Origin: Flavobacterium sp. 245
GTDB taxonomy: Bacteria; Bacteroidota; Bacteroidia; Flavobacteriales; Flavobacteriaceae
DNA: 64,000 bases
Assembly (NCBI RefSeq): GCF_004362055.1
Contig: NZ_SNXB01000007.1
Span: 186,001-250,000 of the forward strand
Reading direction: 5' to 3'
The position numbers were made by a program, and so were the translations under genes. Below are positions 8,946 to 19,700 of this stretch, piece after piece; the stretch's first letter is position 1; every line of letters starts with the position of its first letter. The notes below the pieces were generated by a model. The model saw only the letters and a list, made by a program, of their open reading frames with translations. It searched no databases and was not told the origin of the DNA.

Positions 8946-8976
8946 AAAAAAAACCGCCTCAAAAAATGAGGCGGTT
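8946..8976 (-). terminator. terminator of the first susCD operon
   Basis: Ten-base stem AACCGCCTCA (8952-8961) and TGAGGCGGTT (8967-8976) with a five-base loop. On the minus strand it is followed by a T run (8951-8946). It lies just after the SusD stop at 9010. Confidence 0.9.
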
Positions 8977-9009
8977 CCTAACATAAAAAACCAAAAAATA
9001 AGTTTGATA

Positions 9010-10953
9010 TTAATAACCTGGATTCTGCATAGCATCTTTTTCTGCTGCAGTCAAAGGTCTTCCGCTTGCGTAAACTCCATCAAGGAAAGTCTGAGGAAGT
9101 GGACGCAGATTATGATATTCTTGAATATTTGCATTTGCCTCAATATTATAAGCTTTCGCTCTGGCAACTAATGTTTTAGTACGGCTTAAATCTTCCCAGC
9201 GAAGAAATTCTCCACATAATTCTCTCGTACGTTCATTAAGCACCAAACAAAGCATTCTGTCATAATCAGTTGCGTAACCTAATTTTGCAATTACGGCCAT
9301 GTCTTCTGCTGGCAATGCATTAACACTGCTTATTGTCAAACTTGTTGCTGTAGTTGAAACTGCAATATTATTTGACTCATAATACGAATTTTCAGGAATA
9401 TAAGAAATTGGAATTCCCGCTTGTCCTGTAGTTGTATATGCAGCTGAACCATCAGCATAAGCAGCGCGGTTTTCACCCGCTTTATAAGCTGCACGAGTAC
9501 GAACAGTATTAATGTAAGGCAATGCATCTGCAAATGTAGCACCTCCAGCTTTTGCCAGACGAATTTTAGCTTCTGCAGCCATTAAATATGTTTCGCCAGA
9601 ACGCGCCAATGTAATATCACGAGATCCTTTTATATTACTCAAATCGATTCGGTTTCCATCCATATATTTGCTTAAAGAAGGAAATCTTACATCGGCCATT
9701 AGACCAACTTTATCTGCCGCATACGCCACATACACACTTGGAATTGTTTTTCCTGTTTTTGGATAAATTATGGCATCTGTATTTTTAGTTTTTGCAAAGC
9801 GTGTATCTGTAGCTGCATTTACAATATACATAATTCCTAAATCTCCATTTTTATAAACAGCACCTGACGCATTATTGACAATACTTTTTGTCTGGAAACT
9901 TTTCCAGAAACGAGAATCGTTAACATGATCAAAAGCATCATATACAAAATAAGTTGGCGCCAAACGGCTAAAAGGTCTTCCGCCGGCAAGGTTACGCTTC
10001 ATTTGGGGCAATTGGTCGTAAGTAGAAAGAAAATACAAATGCTGTTGATTTCCTCCCGTTGTTAATGGACTTGCATTGAATTGTGCTGACAAAATTAACT
10101 CCGGAAGTTTTTCATTAGCACCGTCAGCAGTTGTATATGACCATAAATTATCATAATTAGCTGCTAATGGGTGACGCGAAATTACCTCATCAGATAAAGT
10201 AACAACCTGCTGTAAATCGGCTGTTTTTGTCGCTGCATTCCAAGCGTCATTAATTTCACTTGCACGAGTTAAATATGCTTTTGCTAAATAATGCGCTGCC
10301 GCATCTTTAGTGATTTTTGCAGGAGCACCCGCATTTCCTAACAAGTTATAAGCCTGAGTAAAATCAGCAATTACCTGATTTAAAACTTCCTGTGGTGATG
10401 CTCTTGTGAATTCTAATTCAACTGTAGAGCTTGTTTTTAATTTTAAAGGAACAGCGCCATACTGACTTACTAAATGCAGATAACTAAAAGCTCTTAAAAA
10501 GTAACCTTCGCCTAGAGCTGTTTTCTTGATGGCATCATTTGTTGAAACAATATCTGTTGCCGATTCAATTAACTGATTTGCATTCCCAATTCCGATATAC
10601 AAATTATCCCAATGTGTATTTGCAGCAACAGTATTCGCATTAGAAACTGTTACAAAAGCATTAAAACCAGAAGAATAAGAGTTCCAAATCCAGTTTGAAG
10701 GGTCACCTCCAGCGTGAAATTCATCGGTTCCAGATTCTGTTGCTGTAAGCGGTACTTCTCCCTGAAATTCTGCAGCAAATACTTGATAATAAGTTCCTAC
10801 TGCCAAAGCCTGAATTCCAGCTTCGGTTTTATAATAATCTGAACTGTAAGCCGTTGTCAACTCTTCGTCAAGAAAATCTTTGCTGCAAGAACTTCCTAAA
10901 GTCAGTGCTGCAACAAGCATTAAGTTGATATATAGTTTTTTATAATTTTTCAT
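9010..10953 (-). CDS. SusD/RagB-family outer-membrane glycan-binding lipoprotein 1
   Basis: 647 residues with a lipoprotein signal (GSSCSKDFLDEEL, Cys23), the classic SusD start. The body has the tetratricopeptide-rich SusD fold: an FLRAFSYLHLVSQYGAVPL block and an RSGETYLMAAEAKIRLAKAGG block. The C-terminus ends with NERTRELCGEFLRWEDLSRTKTL and LRPLPQTFLDGV. SusD proteins sit on the cell surface as lid of the SusC transporter and bind the oligosaccharide. The gene lies 19 bp after its susC partner. Ligand identity is inferred from the locus as a rhamnogalacturonan or galacturonan fragment. Confidence 0.97.
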   Translation of the reverse strand: MKNYKKLYINLMLVAALTLGSSCSKDFLDEELTTAYSSDYYKTEAGIQALAVGTYYQVFAAEFQGEVPLTATESGTDEFHAGGDPSNWIWNSYSSGFNAFVTVSNANTVAANTHWDNLYIGIGNANQLIESATDIVSTNDAIKKTALGEGYFLRAFSYLHLVSQYGAVPLKLKTSSTVELEFTRASPQEVLNQVIADFTQAYNLLGNAGAPAKITKDAAAHYLAKAYLTRASEINDAWNAATKTADLQQVVTLSDEVISRHPLAANYDNLWSYTTADGANEKLPELILSAQFNASPLTTGGNQQHLYFLSTYDQLPQMKRNLAGGRPFSRLAPTYFVYDAFDHVNDSRFWKSFQTKSIVNNASGAVYKNGDLGIMYIVNAATDTRFAKTKNTDAIIYPKTGKTIPSVYVAYAADKVGLMADVRFPSLSKYMDGNRIDLSNIKGSRDITLARSGETYLMAAEAKIRLAKAGGATFADALPYINTVRTRAAYKAGENRAAYADGSAAYTTTGQAGIPISYIPENSYYESNNIAVSTTATSLTISSVNALPAEDMAVIAKLGYATDYDRMLCLVLNERTRELCGEFLRWEDLSRTKTLVARAKAYNIEANANIQEYHNLRPLPQTFLDGVYASGRPLTAAEKDAMQNPGY

Positions 10954-10972
10954 AATGATGTTTTTTAATTAT

Positions 10973-13900
10973 TTAGAATTCTACATTTAACCCTAAAGTT
11001 ATACCTCTGTTTGACGCCGTTGTCTGCGTATCCAAATCAGTCCATTTTACTTTTGTGAAAATCATGCCTGGGTTTGTTGCCTGGCAGTATAATCTCAATT
11101 TAGAAAGTCCAAGGCTCTGCACTAATTCTTTATCGAAATGATATCCTAGAGAAATATTTCGCATTTTCAAAAATGAACCATTACGATATCCTAAAATTGG
11201 GTAATAAGGATCTCCCGTACCTGCTGAATAAATTGGTTTTTGATATTCTGCATTTGTATTATTATCTGTATAATAATCAATTGATCTCTGGCTTCCTTTT
11301 GCTCCTTCATTTTCACCTAAAGTATCATATAAATAGCCCATACGTCCATATACAAAGAATGATAATTCAAAGTTTTTGTAGCTAAAAGTATTCGTCATCC
11401 CCAAAATATATTTTGGATCTTTTGAACCAATAATAACACGGTCATTATTAGCATCTATTTTATAATCCCCATTTTGATCTACTGGTCTTGCATTACCAAA
11501 AGAGAAAATATTTGAACCTGCTGCGGTATTAAATTTTGCCATTTCGGCTGCATCTTCAGGTTTCCAAATTCCATTTGATTCGAAGCCATAAATTACGTTT
11601 TGAGAATCTCCAATAAATAAATTATTATTGATATCATCAAATGTACCATTTTGAAGCGATACAATTTTATTTTGCTGATAAGAAGCACTAATATTCGTTG
11701 TCCACTCAAAATCCTTAGTTGTAACGTTTACAGTTGACAAAGTAAGTTCAACACCTTTTCCTTCTGTTTCTCCAACGTTTTGGTAGGTATCTTTAACTCC
11801 AATAACCGTTGGCACACTGCTTTTTAATAACAAATCAGTTGTTCTGCTTGTAAAATAATCCAAAGCACCTGAAACTCTGTTGCCAAACAATGCGAAATCA
11901 ATACCATAGTTAAACTGAGCAGTTTGCTCCCAGCCTAAATCAACATTTCCTAAAGACGTATTGTTAACCACACCAGATCCGTTAGGATATACGATACCAA
12001 TTAATGGAGGCTGTGTTGCATATGCAGGAACAGCAGCATTTCCGGTAACACCATAACCAACTCTCATTTTTAATTGGTTGATCCAAGAAACATTTTCCAA
12101 GAATTTTTCTTTGTTGATAACCCACGCAGCCGAAGCACTTGGGAAAAATGCCCATCTGTTTTCTGCCGCCAATTGTGAAGCCCCATCAAAACGTCCAGAA
12201 GCAGTAAACAAATATTTATCTGAATACGAATAATTTACCCTTCCCATATAAGACAATAAACCTGTATCAGTCAAACCAGAAGAATATCCAGCAAGTGTAA
12301 CATTCGCAGGATTTAAAGCATTCCATTTGTTTTCAGGGTTTTTAATATCATTTGCAGACATTGAACTGTTCTCATTATGATATTCTGTCTGGCTCATTAA
12401 TAATGTTCCGCCAAAACTGTGATTTCCAAATGTTTTGTTGTAGAAAATCAAGTTATCTAAAGTATATGAAATTGATTTTTCGTTTGTAAGCGAAGCAAAA
12501 CTAGTTCCAGAACGAATCGCTGACTTACCATCTAAATAAACTCCATCACGATAAGAGGTAAGATCTGGACCAAAATTAATACGGTATTTTAATCCGTCAA
12601 GTTTTGAAGAAATCGCACCTAAATCAAACTGAGCATACAAACTACCAAAAGCACGTAATGTTACACGCTGATCCTGAGATAATTTATATTCATCAACAGG
12701 CGTTCTGATCGTTGAATCTCCACCTGGGTTATCAATTCTGTTTCCGTTGCTGTCATAAGGAACTGCGTAAGGAAGGTTTGTACGGGCTGTTGCATAAATT
12801 CCTGTTGAACTGGTAACTGCGGTTCTTCCCACGTTTGATTGTCCGTATTCATTAACACCATAACTAGTATTAAGGCTCACACCCATTGAAAACCATTTAG
12901 TTGGAGTAATATCAACATTTGCAGTACCACTGTAACGCACATAGCTTTGTCCAAATAAAGTTCCAGTATTGTCTAAATACCCAAAAGAACCATACGCCTT
13001 CATTTTTTCAGTTCCACCGCTTACGCCAATTGTATGTTGTTGCGTAATTCCGGTACGAGTTACAAATTTTGTCCAATCTGTAGTAGCCACTTTAGAACCA
13101 TCCCAAGTTGCAGTAAGATTACCATTTGCATCTCTCCATCCTTTTTCAACATTTGCCCAAGCAGAAGGATCTGCAGAAGCTAAGAAAATCAATTTATCAT
13201 TTTCGATATTTGGCGCATCTCCTTTAGGAAAAGCAGATGGATTAGAGTAATATCTTCCCCAACGACGAAATTCAATATATTCTCCTGCCGTCATCATTGG
13301 TGCATTTTCATGAATCGTTTCCGTCATTATCGACGTATCATAGTTTAAAGTAAATTTTCCGTTTTTACCTTTTTTGGTTGTTACAATGATAACCCCATTT
13401 GCTCCACGAGAACCATAAATAGCAGTTGCAGAAGCATCTTTTAAAACGTCGATTGTTTCAATATCAGTTGGATTTAAGAAGTCGATACCTCCTGAATTAG
13501 CATCAACGCTAATTCTGCCTGTAGTAGGATCAGTCACCAATCTTGAATTTAAAGGAATACCATCAACTACATAAAGCGGTGCATTTGAAGCAGAAATAGA
13601 ACGAGCTCCACGAATGGTAATACTTCCCACACTTCCTGGGCGCTCATTTGAAGAAACATCTACACCCGCAGCTTTTCCTTGCATGGCTTGCACCGCATTT
13701 ACAACTGGTCTAGATGCAATTTCTTCGGCATTCACACTTACAATTGAACCCGTAAGATCCTTTTTCTTTTTTACACCGTAACCTACAACGACTACCTCTT
13801 CAAGAGAATTATCATCTTCTTTAAGTACGACATTGTAAACAGCTGCCGGGCCTACTGTAATTTCTTGTTTTTTAAAGCCGATAAAACTGTAAACAAGTAC

Positions 13901-14110
13901 ATTTCCAGTAGCAGCGTTAATAGAGTAACTACCATCCAGATCTGTACTTACTCCATTCTGGCTTCCTTTGATGAGTACATTGACACCCGGAATTGGCAAT
14001 CCTGCAGCATCTTTAATAGTACCTTTGACTACTTTGTTCTGTGCGTAACCAGATGCATGGAATAATGCAATCATGGCTATCAGCAACAGCACATTCAATT
14101 TGTTTTTCAT
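10973..14110 (-). CDS. SusC/RagA-family TonB-dependent outer-membrane transporter 1
   Basis: 1045 residues. Signal peptide (cleavage near GYAQ), an N-terminal carboxypeptidase-regulatory-like beta-sandwich (VVKGTIKDAAGLPIPGVNV), then a TonB-box-like EEVVVVGYG near residue 105. The plug domain carries SITIRGARSISASNAPLYVVDGIP and DVLKDASATAIYGSRGANGVIIV, and the remainder is a 22-strand-type barrel ending in GLNVEF with a terminal Phe. It imports oligosaccharides using TonB energy together with the SusD at 9010. Its first 100 residues are strikingly similar to those of the second SusC, which points to duplication. Two promoter inputs are visible upstream (14143-14188 and 14421-14453). Confidence 0.97.
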   Translation of the reverse strand: MKNKLNVLLLIAMIALFHASGYAQNKVVKGTIKDAAGLPIPGVNVLIKGSQNGVSTDLDGSYSINAATGNVLVYSFIGFKKQEITVGPAAVYNVVLKEDDNSLEEVVVVGYGVKKKKDLTGSIVSVNAEEIASRPVVNAVQAMQGKAAGVDVSSNERPGSVGSITIRGARSISASNAPLYVVDGIPLNSRLVTDPTTGRISVDANSGGIDFLNPTDIETIDVLKDASATAIYGSRGANGVIIVTTKKGKNGKFTLNYDTSIMTETIHENAPMMTAGEYIEFRRWGRYYSNPSAFPKGDAPNIENDKLIFLASADPSAWANVEKGWRDANGNLTATWDGSKVATTDWTKFVTRTGITQQHTIGVSGGTEKMKAYGSFGYLDNTGTLFGQSYVRYSGTANVDITPTKWFSMGVSLNTSYGVNEYGQSNVGRTAVTSSTGIYATARTNLPYAVPYDSNGNRIDNPGGDSTIRTPVDEYKLSQDQRVTLRAFGSLYAQFDLGAISSKLDGLKYRINFGPDLTSYRDGVYLDGKSAIRSGTSFASLTNEKSISYTLDNLIFYNKTFGNHSFGGTLLMSQTEYHNENSSMSANDIKNPENKWNALNPANVTLAGYSSGLTDTGLLSYMGRVNYSYSDKYLFTASGRFDGASQLAAENRWAFFPSASAAWVINKEKFLENVSWINQLKMRVGYGVTGNAAVPAYATQPPLIGIVYPNGSGVVNNTSLGNVDLGWEQTAQFNYGIDFALFGNRVSGALDYFTSRTTDLLLKSSVPTVIGVKDTYQNVGETEGKGVELTLSTVNVTTKDFEWTTNISASYQQNKIVSLQNGTFDDINNNLFIGDSQNVIYGFESNGIWKPEDAAEMAKFNTAAGSNIFSFGNARPVDQNGDYKIDANNDRVIIGSKDPKYILGMTNTFSYKNFELSFFVYGRMGYLYDTLGENEGAKGSQRSIDYYTDNNTNAEYQKPIYSAGTGDPYYPILGYRNGSFLKMRNISLGYHFDKELVQSLGLSKLRLYCQATNPGMIFTKVKWTDLDTQTTASNRGITLGLNVEF

Positions 14111-14142
14111 AAAAGTTAAATTTGGTTAATTAATTAGTTACT

Positions 14143-14188
14143 CAAATTTATTTAGAAGTTAATTTCGTACTGTCCTGTAGTGTCCTGT
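14143..14188 (-). promoter_or_regulatory. tandem-decamer promoter module for susC1
   Basis: ACAGG at 14188-14184 and 14178-14174, 10 bp apart, then 23 bp, then a perfect TAAATTTG at 14150-14143 on the minus strand. The susC1 ATG is 32 bp downstream of the box. The stretch from the box to the ATG is nearly identical to the one before susC2. Confidence 0.8.
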
Positions 14189-14420
14189 AAAGTAATTTAG
14201 TATTATTCTATCTTACAGAGTTTTACAAGTTCAATTTAAGATTTTTTTAACCATAAAATCCTTCAAAGCATTGATTTTCAAAGGGAATTAATGGAGAAAC
14301 TTCTAAATACGAATATGCGAATTAAACAATATTTTTTTTTCACATACCATAATTTTATTCAAAAATTTTTATCGAATATAAAACAAATATCTGAAAATTA
14401 TGACAATTCGAATTAAAAAA

Positions 14421-14453
14421 TGTAATCGATTGCATTTTTATTTTACAAAAATA
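14421..14453 (-). promoter_or_regulatory. LacI-type operator plus -7-like box upstream of susC1
   Basis: TGTAATCGATTGCA (14421-14434) matches the palindrome at kduI and exuT exactly. TATTTTTG at 14453-14446 on the minus strand fits TAnnTTTG and would place the start site next to the operator. Transcripts from it would carry a leader of about 330 nt before susC1. Whether this is an active distal promoter is inference. Confidence 0.55.
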
Positions 14454-14505
14454 AGCTGACACGCACTTTTTACTACTATCATTTCGATTGTTTTGTGCTG
14501 AAAAC

Positions 14506-14538
14506 AAAAAAAAACCGTCTCAAAAATGAGACGGTTTT
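14506..14538 (-). terminator. terminator of the second susCD operon
   Basis: Twelve-base stem AAAACCGTCTCA (14511-14522) and TGAGACGGTTTT (14527-14538), followed on the minus strand by further T (14510-14506). It lies 24 bp after the SusD2 stop. Confidence 0.9.
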
Positions 14539-14561
14539 CAAAAACAAAAATTAAAAAAAGT

Positions 14562-16664
14562 TTAGTAACCTGGATTTTGCCAAGCTGCTTTTTGTGCTGG
14601 CGATAAATTAGAACCATCATCATTCAACAATCCATCAATGAATGTTTGAGGAATTGGGCGAAGTTCGTGTTTACCAACTTTAATATTTGTAGCTGCTTCA
14701 GCATTAAACGCTTTTGCACGTTTAATAAGCATTCCAGTACGAGAAAGTGTTTCCCAACGTTGCCATTCTCCTAAAAGCTCACGAGTAGACTCGTTAAGAA
14801 TAAAGTTGATTGCACGTTCTTTATCAGATGAAGCTCCAACTTTAGCTATAACCGCTTCGTCTTCAGCTGGTAAATTATTAGGAAAAGAAGTCAATCTTAA
14901 ATCTGAAGCTGCAGTTGTAACCGCAATTGTTGGATTAGACAAATAATACGTATTCATATCTAAGTTAGAAGCCGTAAAAGCTGTAGCCGAAGTTCCTGTA
15001 TTTAAAGGATTAACTTTAAATGCCTGTGAACCATCATTATAGTATGATCTATTTTCTCCCGCCTTCCATTGTGCTCTCGCTCTAACTACGTTAATATCCT
15101 GCATTGCATTTCCATATTGACTAAGACGAGAATAACATTCCGCGCGTATCAAATAAGTCTCACCTAAACGAGCCATAATTACATCACGGTGTGAATCACC
15201 TCTTTCAGCAGTACGAGATCCACAATCTGTTTTATTAATACCCGCAAAGAAGTTACAAATTGGCTGATTTTTGAAAGTTGGAGCAACATAAGTTCCGTTT
15301 TGATATAACACTAAAGAATTTGGCACATATTGTCCTTTTTTAACTGCTAAAGTTCCAGAAGTAGGAGTTTGTCTTGCACCTGTATTCCATTCTGGCAAAC
15401 GTCCAGCTGCATCTGTCCAAGTTGGAGCTTGAACACTAGCACCAAATTTAGCACCGTTATACGTATTGTCGTTTTTAGTATTTAAAATCATTACAATTCC
15501 TGGATCTCCCACTTTTACTCCTGAAGGATTTGGCGCAATTACAGTATTAGCACCATAAACAGTTCTAAAAGTTTTCCACATACGAGCATCGTTTACGTGA
15601 TCAAACACTCCATAAGTGTACTCTGTTGGACGGCAACGCTGAAAGTCCATACTTCCAATCCAAACACCACGTCTTACCCATCCACCTGAATAACTAGAAA
15701 ATTGAGAAGCAAAATAGTTGTACGTACGGTTTCCGAAACGACCTACTGTTGCAGCGTCACCATTATGACCAGCCGCCATTAAGATTTCGTTCAATTGCTC
15801 ATTTGGACAGTCAATTCCAGTCCAATTTGCATAAAGATCGCTATAGTTAGGGGTTAATGGACCACGAGCTGTAATTGCATAAGAACAAGCATCAATAGCC
15901 TCCTTCAAATCTGCATCTTTGTATTTTGCATTCCAAGTATCATTACGCTCTGAAGCACGGAATAATAATGCTTTTGCTAAAAAGTGAGCTGCAGTTGCTT
16001 TTGTCCAAGTAACTCCTTTTCCATAAGTAAAAACTTCACCTTCAAAAAGACTGTAAGCTTGACGGAAATCAGATACAACCTGTTCCCAACATTGCTCCTC
16101 TGTAGCACGCTGATAGTTACGAACAACTCCTTCAATAGGCTTAGTTTGAAGAACAACGCCTCCATATTGCGCAACTAGTTTATAATAATTAAATCCTCTT
16201 AAAAAATAAGCATGTGCTAAGCAACGATTTCTGATTTTTAAATCTGGAATTACATTTTCAGCTTTAGCGATAATAGTATTAGCAGATGCAATACCATAGT
16301 ACATTTCATCCCAAACGGCATTCGGATTAGTTGCATTTCCATTTGCAGCTCCAGTTGCAGTTGATGCACCTACTGGGCCAAAACGGTTATCATAGGTATT
16401 CCACATTTCATTAGTAAGGTCGTTTGCATTGGTAAACTCATCAGTACCATACAGTGTAGTTCCATAAGACCATTCAAAACCAAAATGCCAACGAATATTA
16501 CCATAAAGAGATGCTGTTAATGCCTGAAGACCTTCAGGTGTATCAAAATAAGCTGTGGAATACGCATTTGTTTGTTCTTCGTCTAGAAAGTCTTCCGAAC
16601 ACGAAGTAAAAAATACCCCCGTCAATAATAAAAGACCGATTCCTATATTTTTTATATTATTCAT
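14562..16664 (-). CDS. SusD/RagB-family outer-membrane glycan-binding lipoprotein 2
   Basis: I start at the ATG at 16664 (700 residues, MNNIKNIGIGLL). An upstream in-frame TTG at 16691 would add nine charged residues before the signal peptide and is less likely. The lipoprotein signal ends TSCSEDFLDEEQ. SusD landmarks include FLRGFNYYKLVAQYGGVVL, ARLGETYLIRAECYSRLSQYGN and a C-terminal NESTRELLGEWQRWETLSRTGML with LRPIPQTFIDGL. It would cap the SusC2 transporter and bind oligosaccharide at the surface. It differs clearly from SusD1 in length and middle region, so the two pairs may take different oligomers. Confidence 0.97.
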   Translation of the reverse strand: MNNIKNIGIGLLLLTGVFFTSCSEDFLDEEQTNAYSTAYFDTPEGLQALTASLYGNIRWHFGFEWSYGTTLYGTDEFTNANDLTNEMWNTYDNRFGPVGASTATGAANGNATNPNAVWDEMYYGIASANTIIAKAENVIPDLKIRNRCLAHAYFLRGFNYYKLVAQYGGVVLQTKPIEGVVRNYQRATEEQCWEQVVSDFRQAYSLFEGEVFTYGKGVTWTKATAAHFLAKALLFRASERNDTWNAKYKDADLKEAIDACSYAITARGPLTPNYSDLYANWTGIDCPNEQLNEILMAAGHNGDAATVGRFGNRTYNYFASQFSSYSGGWVRRGVWIGSMDFQRCRPTEYTYGVFDHVNDARMWKTFRTVYGANTVIAPNPSGVKVGDPGIVMILNTKNDNTYNGAKFGASVQAPTWTDAAGRLPEWNTGARQTPTSGTLAVKKGQYVPNSLVLYQNGTYVAPTFKNQPICNFFAGINKTDCGSRTAERGDSHRDVIMARLGETYLIRAECYSRLSQYGNAMQDINVVRARAQWKAGENRSYYNDGSQAFKVNPLNTGTSATAFTASNLDMNTYYLSNPTIAVTTAASDLRLTSFPNNLPAEDEAVIAKVGASSDKERAINFILNESTRELLGEWQRWETLSRTGMLIKRAKAFNAEAATNIKVGKHELRPIPQTFIDGLLNDDGSNLSPAQKAAWQNPGY

Positions 16665-16705
16665 TTTTTTACTTTTATTGTTATACTTCAATTCGCCTTA
16701 ATTTA

Positions 16706-19700
16706 TTAAAAACCAACTTCAACACCCATAACAAAACTGCGATTGAAATAAGTTTTTTCAGTATCAAAATCATACCAATCTAAAGACTGATAAATACTTC
16801 CTGGATTTACAGCTTGAACATAAAATTTCATGTTTGCCAATCCAACTTTATTTGCAACATCTTTAGATAAATTATAACCCAAAGAAATATTACGAATTTT
16901 CACGAAAGAAGCTTTTTGGAAACCAAGAAGTCCAGAAAAAGGATCTGCTGAACCTGAAGTTGCTTGACCTAAAATTGGTTTTTGAAATTCAGCATCCGTA
17001 TTATCCGGAGTCCAGTAATCAGTTTCACGTTGATTAGCATGAGCTGTCAAAGCTTCACCTCCTAAAGAAGCAGTATATCCTGTACGACCATAAAGATTTA
17101 TTCCTAAATCAAATCCTTTATAGGTAAAATTGTTATTCCATCCCATTGTCCAGTTAGGATTACTGTTGCCTATAACTGTACGATCTGTACCATCCATTCT
17201 ATAATCACCATTTTGATCTTTAGGTCTTACGTTACCTGGTGTAAATTTATATCCGTTAGCATTCCATTTAGCCATCTCAGCAAGATCTTCTGGAGTGTTT
17301 TGCCATAAACCTTCAGTATCGTAACCATAACGAACAGCGATAGATTCTCCAATAAACCATGAATTACCTACCATATCCTGTTTACCATTTGCTAATCCAA
17401 CAATTTGATCTTTTTGCCATGCACCATTTAAATTAGTTTCCCATGTAAATCCGCTAGCAGTTTGAATTGGAATAAGATTAAGCGTTACCTCAACCCCGTG
17501 ATTTTTTGTCTCACCAATATTTGAAACAATATAAGGATAACCAGATACTGGCGGTATATCTACTCTTAACAATAAGTCATTTGTATTGGATTTATAAGCA
17601 TCTATCGTACCACTAATTCTGTTGTTCAAGAAACTAAAATCAACACCAAGATTGTATTGTGTCGTTTTTTCCCAACCTAAGCTTTTATTAGGCATTCCAG
17701 CCTGACTGTCGGTATAATAAGGCTCATTTGTTGTAAAACCTATTACATTACTCATTCCATTAAAAGGAAGGAATATTTGACTAATATTTCCTAGTGTTCC
17801 ATAAGGATTAACTGAAGAGTTACCTGAAGTACCAACACCTAAACGAAGTTTTAGATTTTTAACCCAATCAACATTTTTCAAGAATTCTTCATTGTTGATA
17901 CGCCACGCTAATGCTGCAGAAGGGAAAAAGTCCCATTTATGTCCTTCAGATAATTGCGTAACTCCATCCCAACGTCCTGAAACCGTTAATAAATAACGAT
18001 TATCATAACCATAATTTGCACGAGCCATATAAGAACTAATAGCACGTTCTGTAAGACCTGAACTCATACGTGCATTATTAGACGCATTCGTAGCATCTAC
18101 TGAACCCATTGCATTCCATAAAAACGAAGGTTTAGGAATATTATTAGCACTCATAGCAGAATTTTCAATATTCCAAGATGATGCAGTTTGCAATAAAGTT
18201 ACACCAACTTTATGCTTAGCAGCAAAGGTACGATCGTAATTAATTATATTATCAACAGTCCACGAAAAATCACGACGGTTTTGAAGACGAGCATAATTAA
18301 CACCTGCACTACCGTTTGAATTAACTTTTAGAGATGATGTTCCATCAATATAAACACCTTCTCTCCAATGACGAAAATCTGGTCCAAAATTTAATTTATA
18401 TGTAAGTCCTTCTAATGATTTAGACATTTTACCAAAATCTAAATTAGCAGAAAAATTAGCTAAAACACGCATTGTTTGCGATTGTTGTGTACTCTTATTC
18501 CACTCATCCATAATAGTATAAACACCTGACTCACCACCCGGATTGATAATCAAATTACCGTTTGCATCATAAGGAACAGCAATATTATAAATTTGTTTAG
18601 CCGAACCATAAATTGCATCTGGCGATGTACCGCTTCTTGCACTTAAAGTTGACATACCATAATCTTGCTCACTCCATGAAACATTAAAAGAAGCAGTCAT
18701 TTTAAACCAATCAACTGGTGTAATATTTGAAGTCAGTTTTGCTGTATAACGCTTGTACCATTGTCCTTTTTGAGTACCCTGATTATCTAAATAACCAACA
18801 GAACCATAAGTATTTACTTTTTCAGAACCACCACTAGCACTAATAACATGCTCCGTGCTAACTCCTCCTTGAGTTACATAATCTGTCCAGTCTGTATTGG
18901 TTACTTTAGAAGCATCAAATGTACCGCTTGACCAACCTTTTAATACATTATCTCTCGATGTTTGACCATCTAATGCACTGTCAAAAATCAATTTATCATT
19001 TGCAAGAGTCGGTGTAGCAGGATTAGCATATTTAGTTGGATCAAGATTGTATGCTGCCCAACGTCTGAAAGTAATAAAATCAGATGCACTCATTGATGGA
19101 GATCTGTCAACAATTTCAGAAGTAGTAACTGTACCAGCATAATTTAAAGTAAATCTGCCTGCTTTTCCTTGTTTAGTTGTTACAATGATAACTCCATTTG
19201 CACCACGAGATCCGTAGATCGCTGTTGCCGAAGCATCTTTAAGAATATCCATCGATTCAATATCTCTTGGATTTAACGTTTCAATTGCAGACGCAGACAT
19301 TAATGGCACACCATCTACAACATACAAAGGATCATTACTTGCTGTTAAAGAGCGATTACCACGAATACGTACGGTACCAAGAGATCCTGGGCGTTCGTTT
19401 GTTGTGATATCTACTCCGGCAATTTTACCCTGTAGTGCTTCAGTTGCACTTGAAACAGGTCTGTTCATTAATTGCTGTGCATTTATACTTGAAACTGATC
19501 CAGTAACGTCCGATTTCTTCGCAGTTCCATAACCAACAACAACAATTTCATTAAGTTGAGAAACTTCTTCAACAAGCTTAACATTAATTTCTGAAGAAGT
19601 GCCAACAGTTTTTTCAACAGTTTTTGAACCCGTAGACGAGAAAACTAATACTTGTCCTGGATTTGCACTGATAGAGTATCTACCATCAAAATCAGTACTT

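Larger units (their letters stand above)
14111..14561. other. 451-bp intergenic region with two regulatory inputs
   Basis: From left to right it holds the susC1 leader, the tandem-decamer promoter (14143-14188), an AT-rich stretch without a credible gene, a LacI-type palindrome (14421-14434) next to a -7-like box (14446-14453), and the terminator of the second susCD operon (14506-14538). Short reading frames here show no family features. Confidence 0.7.

Noticed and set aside
12969..13250. reading frames opposite to the susC gene and other antisense frames inside large genes
   Set aside because: They are shadows of strongly supported coding sequences and show no independent features.
14438..14623. 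61-codon minus frame overlapping the susD2 3' end
   Set aside because: It spans the terminator hairpin and overlaps susD2 in another frame.
16665..16691. TTG start extending SusD2 by nine residues
   Set aside because: The extension is charged and would displace the lipoprotein signal; the internal ATG at 16664 is the natural start.
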